Assembly (NCBI GenBank): GCA_032622095.1
Contig: CP136065.1
Coordinates: forward strand, 64,843,031-64,907,030
Direction of reading: 5' to 3'
DNA length: 64,000 bases
Origin: Siphonodentalium dalli
Taxonomy: Eukaryota > Mollusca > Scaphopoda > Gadilida > Siphonodentaliidae
This document shows positions 57,351-64,000 of the stretch, one piece after another. The notes under the pieces were generated by a model, which ran no database searches, was not told the origin of the DNA, and saw only the letters and a list, made by a program, of their open reading frames with translations. Each line of letters starts with the position of its first letter. Within the stretch, counting starts at the first letter, position 1. Both the position numbers and the translations under genes were made by a program.

Positions 57351-59349
57351 TAATCCACAATCTAAATGCGGAATCGTTATACTATTTCAATTAGTAGAGG
57401 TTGAGATATGCTCTTCTGCTTGCCACTCCAAAACACTCAGGGTTTGATACCTTCAGTTAGTAATATAGTTTGTCAAACAAGCAGTCGTATAGTCACTGTA
57501 GTGAATATATTTGCTGATAATACATGAAGACTTCCAGAAAAAGTACCGCTCATGAATATTGTATCACAGACATTCACAGTTGTGAAGGCGCACGTCAAGT
57601 TTAGAAGTAGTCGTCTCTCGAAGCTTTTACTGAGTTTTGACACTTTTCGACTGAGAAAAAATTAAGTTTTCGGGTTGTCTGGATGATAAGCAGTATTGGA
57701 CAACTGCATGGCATTATAGGATTGTCTCACATTCGAGAAGGTGTAGGTGAGGTTTCAGAATGGGCATAGTCCAGTAATGTTAGGCGTAGTTGTGTCCTTT
57801 TTCGAATTAGACTCCAGTGCTTTGTGTTGTCCGGGCAACAAATGTGGCAATATTGAAAAAAATACGCGATTATACTTGACATGTGGTTGGCATAGCAAAT
57901 ATAAATAAAGCTACCATCCTAAATCGAAAACAATTAGCGTAATGATGGACAATAACGCGCTATGTCTATGACCCCCCCCCCCCCCCCCCCAAATCAGTCG
58001 TATGGAAAGGAAAATTTCAACATCGAATATGTTACCACGATTTACATATATGAATAATGGTCTTGAGATTGCATATATATGCCCACGTGTAAATAGGATA
58101 TTCATCAGTTGCAATGTCACTCTATTATTTGTCTGATAAATTCTTAGTGTCCCTCTAAATCTTCCTATATTACTGGAATAACATGACATCTAATTTGCGA
58201 AAATAATGCTTTTGATTGATTAAATCTGCCATATTCTGTCGCCTCATCATATCGGATGCCCACAGGACGCTCATTCATTTGCTAATCAGATCATTGTCTG
58301 TTAATAAGGAGCAGTTGACAGCATATATGTCGCTGTGTCAGCATACAAAGGTCCACATAAACACTCCATCACTATAATTGGAACCCGACAACGGTCTTTT
58401 CTATAATACCGTAGTATCACGCGGAATCTATTGGGATCAATTCAATCAAGCGCGATTTTTTTTACCACGGCCTCATCACGTAGGAACTAATAAAAATGCA
58501 GTTCTGCAAGATATTATGAAATAAGTGGTGAACGACAGGTTTCGTGAACATACCGGGCGCAGTCATAAGGTTCATAGCACATCTTCATCCTTTATCCATC
58601 TTTCAGGTGTTTATCCAAACTAACATAACATAAGGAACTGTACACATGCAGAGCGTTGATGCACCAGCTGAGGGGATAACAACTCATGACCGAATGCCGA
58701 TAAAGAAATTATGTTCATGCAGCTTCCTTATATAATTGGTTAATTGGTGAAGGGTTACCCATAATTGAGACACCACTTGTCCTCCAATCCCATCGTCTGT
58801 ATAAAATTGTATAAGTTGCTGTCGAATCCGATCACGGGCATATTAACTGGCAAAACCAATAAATTCAACCTTGAACCTGTCTGATTTAAACGTTTTTCTT
58901 CGTCAGAATGTTTTAATTGTGCAAGTGTATGATATGTCCTAATAAATACACGTGATATTTTTTTTTTCGCGATTTCAGAAAAAAAGAGTCACCAGATAAA
59001 TATCCTGTAATTAGTTGATTTCGGACATATTATCCTGCCAGGCAACACGCGCTGTTCCCATGAGTTCACAGGAGACGCCGCATCGTGGCATTACCTCCAT
59101 ACCAAACTCCATGCAACGCACTCTACGTTATCACTGCGATATAGCACTGCCACAAGGATGGTACTTTGCGGACCGATACATCTATTTTTACGTATCGTCG
59201 GAACTATATTTAGTCACCATATTTTGACCACCAAAAGTTTGCAATAATGGTAATTCTTTCGGTATTGATAAGAACAATATGAACTGGGTCAGACATAGAC
59301 AATTTTAATCCTAAAACATAGGAACTAAGAACACGTAAGAAATCCTTAC
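57351..59349. other. No gene seen; C18 run near 57972
   Basis: A C homopolymer lies at about 57972-57990. A GC-richer patch at 59030-59170 is open on the plus strand for about 70 codons and starts after a possible acceptor ('tcgcgatttcag' near 58979), but the frame between contains stops. Not called. Confidence 0.35.
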
Positions 59350-59501
59350 CAAATGTCCTTATGGCAGTGGAAATAACTCTGCCTGGAGTTTGCCTCCATA
59401 CAAGTCTAATCCTGAGAACATGGTGAATAGCCGGTGTGGAGTGCGATGTCCTCATGCTTTCATCAGCTATTTTATCTACGCCTCGTTCGATCGCGGTAAG
59501 G
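59350..59501 (-). CDS. Candidate internal exon, basic
   Basis: 152 nt on the minus strand between 'tatttttatcgagttacag' (acceptor AG at 59502-59503) and a donor TTTG|GTAAGG (GT at 59348-59349). It reads 1 nt, 50 full codons and 1 nt. Peptide: 'LTAIERGVDKIADESMRTSH' then 'TPAIHHVLRIRLVWRQTPGR' then 'VISTAIRTF'. It has no low complexity and a balanced amino acid mix, which favours real coding. Exit phase fits the 49987-50129 exon, giving an intron of about 9.2 kb. No family is recognised. The repeat edge at 59540 sits about 40 bp upstream of the acceptor. Confidence 0.45.
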
Positions 59502-59539
59502 CTGTAACTCGATAAAAATATATCACAAACTCAACCTTG

Positions 59540-59660
59540 AACAAGAAAACCATATTCAGAAATGGTAACGCCACCAAGATTATAGTATTACATATAAATA
59601 GAAATTATAAAAAATACATAAAATAGTTTGATAACAATTGCGTTTAAACAAGTAATCCTT
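59540..59660 (-). repeat. 500-bp dispersed repeat, copy 3 (partial)
   Basis: 'caagaaaaccatattcagaa' and 'atggtaacgcc' continue with about 100 bp of weaker similarity to 50161-50270. The rest is lost. Confidence 0.6.
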
Positions 59661-59904
59661 CAAATTATTACTAACAAAGCAAGTAAACGACTGTGGGGTC
59701 ACTCGACAGATTATAAAGACTTGGACTTAGTATACTGTAAATACTAAAATTTAAATGAAATAATTAAAAGATAAAATTTAGCAAGTAGTAAAAGTTAATT
59801 TTCTCATTTTTTTTTTGGTTAAATAAAGCAATAATTTAAATGTAACATTTGGTTTAAAAAAAATGATTGACCGTGGCTCTTCCAATAATTGCGCGACTGA
59901 CCTG

Positions 59905-60145
59905 GTCAATTGTTCTTAAGAAGTTGTTTTGAGAATTACTATGGAGGGAAATAGTTATGGCTGTGGCTTCGCAAGTAATTAACTTGGTGACGTGATGTTA
60001 ACAAATCTGAACTCCAGTAAACCAAGGATGCTCCATACCAAATATAAGGTAAATTAATAATTCTTTAGAAGTTGTTTTAAGATTTACTATGGAGGGAAAG
60101 AATTGTGGTGCTGGCTTCGCAACTATTTGACCTCATTGTAACAAA
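59905..60145 (+). repeat. Direct duplication, period about 147 bp
   Basis: 'agaagttgttttgagaatta' then 'ctatggagggaaatag' then 'ggcttcgcaa' recur at 59919 and 60066. The spacing sequence has diverged. Confidence 0.75.
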
Positions 60146-60529
60146 TATAAATATTAGTCACTCAGGCAATAGATGTATCTATTCTGTATATTAAGTTATT
60201 GGGTCTTACGTGTCTTGAGATGTCTAAATAGTTTTCGATGGACAGATCGCACAAGCGACCCACGCCAATCTTCTCTGTTGGGATTCCAATTGTTGGCTTA
60301 TTAAATATGCACATATGCTTAAGATACAGTCGCGCGCGAAGCACGCTCCCGTAAGTCGGGTTTTGGATCCCAGTTAATGAAAATATCATTGAAATATTCG
60401 GTTTCCCCCAATAAACATCCATATATTCAATATACATGTTTTGGAGCAGAATTAGGCAGTCCATATTGGACGCCATCATGGAATTTATTTTGTTTTGTTT
60501 TAATTTTCACACATATTTATTAGTTATGT

Positions 60530-61060
60530 GGATGGAGTTCTCATTAAACCTCACATCCTTATATTGGTTACAGTAATACCCAAAGTAATTGACCACTTAA
60601 CCACAGCAGACTTATTGGTAATTTTTCAGGATTTAAAATCCTGAAAAATTACAAATAATTCTGCTCTGGTTAAGTGGTCAATTACTTTGAACATGACTGT
60701 ATGAGGATTGAGTTATCATTAAACCTCAAATCCTTATATTGGTTACAGTAATGCCCAAAGTAATTGACCACTTAACCACAGCAGAATTATGGGTATTTTT
60801 TCAGCATTTAAAATCCTGATAAATTACCCATTATTCTGCTTTGTTTAAGTGGTCAATTACTTTGAACATTACTGTATGAGGATTGAGTTATCATTAAACC
60901 TCAAATCCTTATATTGGTTACAGTAATGCCCAAAGTAATTGACCACTTAACCACAGCATAAAATCATGATAAAATACCCATAATTTTGCTGTGGTTAAGT
61001 GATCAATTACTTTGGACATTACTGTATGTAGATGGAGTTAAACCTCGCAACAGTGTGTTG
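60530..61060 (+). repeat. 175-bp tandem array carrying a MITE three times
   Basis: Each unit holds 'ttatcattaaacctcaaatc' + 'cttatattggt' and a TACAGTAATGCCCAAAG palindrome. MITEs at 60569-60701, 60744-60876 and 60919-61026 start exactly 175 bp apart. The third is shortened in its loop. The arms read 'gtaattgaccacttaacca'. Confidence 0.9.
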
Positions 61061-61319
61061 GGGATTTGGACATTGACTTGGTTTTTAACGCAACAAATGC
61101 GCGTACACCTTATACACAAAGTTCTTATGTAACCAGAGTTTTTCTTGGATAAGATGAGTTTGAAGCCTGCTAACATTTCAAAATGTTGTCAGTTTTGTAT
61201 TCTCTGCAGCGGAACTCGACGCATTGAAGCAAAAGTTACAAGAGATAAAATGTGTACGTAACGAGACTATAATACAAATGAAAAACTAAATTCAGGGAGG
61301 GGTGGGCGATACAGGGAAC
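61061..61319. other. No gene seen
   Basis: Unassigned AT-rich sequence. Confidence 0.3.
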
Positions 61320-61960
61320 TAAGTGTTGAACCGATATAAATTTATAGAGCTATAATGACCAATGTTGACATATTATGCATCTCAACTCTACTGAATATTG
61401 CAACAAGGCTATACAATAGGGGGTGTCAGAATCTTAGTCATCTCTATATAGTGCCAGAATAGTCATTTATGGACTTCTATAAGATGTTGGGTTGGTACGT
61501 TATATGGACTCGGAGAAAAAGGGATTTGTACCGATGAACTGACATAAATTAGTGGAGCGATGTTGCCATGTAATGTATCGCGACTGTACTAAAGCAGCAA
61601 TGACATAAGTGGGGGGGGGTATGAAATTATCTCTATCCCTATAGATGGCATACGGTATACGTATACGGTATACTATAGTAATACCATAGACATATAAGTA
61701 CAAGTATCACGCGATAAAATATTAAGTAACGTGACTATAGCGATGAAAAATTAAATAAATTGGAGCGGGATTAGAGGTTGGGTTGGTTATATGTGGATAA
61801 TTGGATATGGAAACGATACAAATTAGTGGAGCGATAAAGACCAATGTTGACACTTAGTCAGGCTACGCGGGAGAAAATAGGGGTTGATACGATAGGCCGA
61901 AATAAATTTGTCGGGTGATAATGACCAATGTTGACGTATAAAGTAACACGACTGTACTGT
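61320..61960 (+). repeat. Degenerate repeat, at least four units
   Basis: 'gataatgaccaatgttgaca', 'ataaatt(a/t)gt(g/c)g(a/g)g' and 'cgactgtact' recur together at about 61330, 61530, 61815 and 61890, with G-run 61611-61619 between. Spacing is irregular. Confidence 0.6.
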
Positions 61961-62112
61961 CGCACAATTATCAGATATAATGGTCAAATATGGACTCTAG
62001 TGCCCAATATGGAACAGCTCAGAAAACATTTGCACGGCCCTAAAATTTATTTAACAAGGCAATTGGCATCTGCCATATACATATGCCATATTATAATGTC
62101 GATAAATCTCTT

Positions 62113-62430
62113 ATTTTTCAAATTTTTTAGCTCACACTTGGTGTGTGTGAGTGGGATACTAATATATTCCTAAAATAACAGGGTACAGCACGTAATAATT
62201 TTTTAGATCGAAGAAATGATTTTTTTTCGATGACAAAATTTAACAGTAGAATAACACAGGATTTCCCATTAAAATCGATGGATGTCTATAAAACTGTCAT
62301 TTTTCAAAATTTTGAGCTGAAATTTGGTGTGTATGTGTGTAATACTTATATATTCTTAAAATGACAGAGTTCAGCGCGTAATTATGTTTTAGATGGAAGA
62401 AATTTAATTTGTTTTCGATAATAAATTTAC
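62113..62430 (+). repeat. Direct duplication, period about 187 bp
   Basis: 'tttggtgtg', 'aatatattcctaaaataaca', 'agcacgtaataattttttag' and 'gaagaaatgatttttt' recur at 62295-62420 in the same order with about 20% change. Confidence 0.75.
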
Positions 62431-62679
62431 ACTACAGCGTGGACCGTGGACGGGTCATCGAGTAAACGCATTTTTGTCAATTGCCATTTTGGTCAAACTA
62501 AACCCTTTTCGACCGGGACAGCAGATCCGAATAGTAGCTAAGATGTATTTAGATAGAATTATCAAAAGAATTTGACCGATTCGGGTGCAGTTTAAGAGAA
62601 TCGAGTGGCGAAATCTTGGTGATAATTCCAGAAAATAAAGATGGCGGAGAATCACAATGAAACTACCCACAATTCACTT

Positions 62680-62960
62680 CACTACACCAGGGGTTCGCAA
62701 TGGGTTACACATTATTTTCAGTCTATCAAATTATTTATATTTTCAACAACAAGTGACTTTAAGTTTACAATTTCAGCCTATCCTGACTCTATTGATACGA
62801 TTTATCATATTTTCATAAACATATTATACACCGGTGGCGTTAACTTTACAATTTCGGCATCTACGTGATTCTATCGGTACGATTGAGTAATGGTACAAAA
62901 CAAAATGTCCAAGAATACACCAGGGGCTCCCAATGGGTTATATATTATTTCGTGAAGTTG
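62680..62960 (+). repeat. Short direct repeat pair
   Basis: 'tacaccaggggttcgcaatg' + 'ggttacacattattt' at 62685 recurs as 'tacaccaggggctcccaatg' + 'ggttatatattattt' at 62930. Two inner copies of 'tttacaatttc' also occur. Confidence 0.6.
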
Positions 62961-63473
62961 ACTGGCACCCATCAGAACCAAAGACGCACGACGCTAGTTC
63001 ACGCACTCGGGAAAACCGACACGCCAGATAAATAACCTGCTTATAGTACTACCATGGGTATATACCTTAATACACTCATGGTAATGTTATCGCACCAGGG
63101 CGAGATAGCCCTCGCTATCAACGGGAAATGGACAATCTACATCGCAAATTGTATTGACTTATCTCCTGAAATCCTGACGCCCAGACAGTTCACCTTTTCG
63201 GGACAGCGGCTGCAACATATACTCATGGAAATAGGTTCATTTTGGGGCGTAAATAATCACATAGGTTCATATTTTACTTATTTTTTATGAAATAAGTCCA
63301 TGTTGAATAATCGTTATTTCGTTTAATAGCGCGGGCCGCAATGAAAACACATTATAAAGAGCGTTCATCCGGTAAGTCGTGTCGATGAAAAAAAGTAGAT
63401 TAAATAGTGCCAATTTGAGCTTATTTCATAGTGCTCAACCATTAACAAGCGCGTTGTTGCTTTTCAAATTTAG
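62961..63473. other. Open frame of unknown status
   Basis: A 78-codon plus frame (63054-63290) has normal composition ('IALAINGKWTIYIANCI') but no clear splice acceptor. It may belong with the block below. Confidence 0.25.
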
Positions 63474-63851
63474 GCGTGTATGACGCCATTAAGTTCTACT
63501 ATGCCATGAAACAGAATTTCGACGCGATCTGCCTCGGTTCATACAATAGGGGTGAAAAATCAAGTGACTTCCGGTCGTGTATTGCTCTCGAATTGGTATC
63601 CCACGGGGATAGACTCGTCCCTGGCTCATATGTGAAACACTACGGCGCTATCGCTCTGTAACGTGCCCTCCCATAAGACGTCCAAAGCAAAGCGATGACA
63701 AGGTTTATAGTCCGGGGACCAGTCAACCCACAGGGGTTCATCCGCTACTCGAGAATTGGCGCTTTTCCGATAAATACTACGCCGCATTTTCAAAAATGCT
63801 ACGTTTCATTTGAGATAATCGCAGAGAAAAAGAAGAAATCTTTACAAAATG
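63474..63851 (+). pseudogene. Exon-like block, interrupted
   Basis: An acceptor 'ttgcttttcaaatttag' (AG at 63472-63473) opens 62 codons ('VYDAIKFYYAMKQNFDAICL' ... 'GDRLVPGSYVKHYGAIAL') to a stop at 63659. The same frame resumes at 63695 ('MTRFIVRGPVNPQGFIRYSR') and reaches a perfect donor ATG|GTAAGT at 63851. G+C is raised and the peptides are complex. Two in-frame stops lie between. It could be a decayed gene, a last exon followed by an unrelated one, or an element gene. Family not recognised. Confidence 0.3.
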
Positions 63852-64000
63852 GTAAGTTTTTAACTTTCAGAGAATATTCATCAAAGAAGTAATTGGTACA
63901 TATCATTGGCTAGTTTTAGCGATGCGTATGAATCATGCTAATTTAGATAGGTATGTGGAATGCGACGTAATAAGCATTTATCACCTTGATTGTGGTGTCT
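63852..64000. other. Unassigned window end
   Basis: Would be intronic if the donor at 63851 is used. Confidence 0.3.

Noticed and set aside
60162-60479. 105-codon minus frame with a GTAAGA donor
   Set aside because: It begins in an 'aagatggcg'-type repeat word, has no good acceptor, and its exit phase does not fit the next candidate exon.

Overview
This is an AT-rich, intron- and repeat-dominated eukaryotic window, most likely from a marine invertebrate (lophotrochozoan or mollusc is my best guess, low confidence). The case for a eukaryote is the density of terminal-inverted-repeat (TIR) elements, pieces of non-LTR retrotransposons with a CCHC ORF1 and an ORF2 C-terminus, minisatellites and microsatellites, and GT-AG bounded exon-like blocks. 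There is no prokaryotic gene packing, and no rRNA, convincing tRNA or CRISPR array was seen. Most long open frames here are accidents of repeats.

Host coding content: I find three exon candidates, all on the minus strand. They are 59350-59501, 49987-50129 and 18329-18726. The first two have compatible splice phases. The third is the best on coding grounds: 132 codons, Ser/Thr/Pro-rich, ending at a GTAAGT donor. They may belong to one long minus-strand gene or to different genes, and I do not recognise the protein. A CpG-rich block with a minus-strand TATA-like box at about 21.0 kb could be a promoter upstream of the 18.7 kb exon. A weaker plus-strand exon-like pair lies at 63.47-63.85 kb.

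Layout: 0-2.2 kb is an interspersed element with an internal 122-bp tandem expansion (second copy at 44.3-45.5 kb). 2.3-5.2 kb holds nested foldback elements, one split by a LINE tail with a clear target duplication. 5.7-8.8 kb holds several 'double-hairpin' elements. 9-17 kb holds tandem duplications and small MITEs (miniature inverted-repeat transposable elements). 17.9-21.2 kb holds the main exon and degenerate tandem arrays. 21.8-23.1 kb holds a palindrome and a strictly phased 30-bp minisatellite. 24-25 kb is a decayed LINE 5' end. 26.2-27.7 kb is a dispersed 55-bp repeat. 31.7-43.3 kb is an old long-range array interrupted by a hAT-like MITE, a 4.6-kb foldback element whose loop is a satellite, a hAT-like 1.2-kb element and two TTAA-flanked double-hairpin MITEs. 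45.7-57.4 kb holds more MITEs, LINE remnants and a 2.6-kb TIR element with nested insertions. 59-62.5 kb holds an exon candidate, a tandem array carrying a MITE three times, and degenerate tandem repeats.

The most unusual structure is the double-hairpin module. It is a roughly 75-nt near-perfect palindrome present twice in opposite orientation, so the whole is also an inverted repeat. It is bounded by CCCTGTGCC/GGCACAGGG and sits inside at least three different outer contexts. Two of these are TTAA-flanked and piggyBac-like. Two copies show a clean TTAA duplication, one of them checked against paralogous empty sites inside the window.
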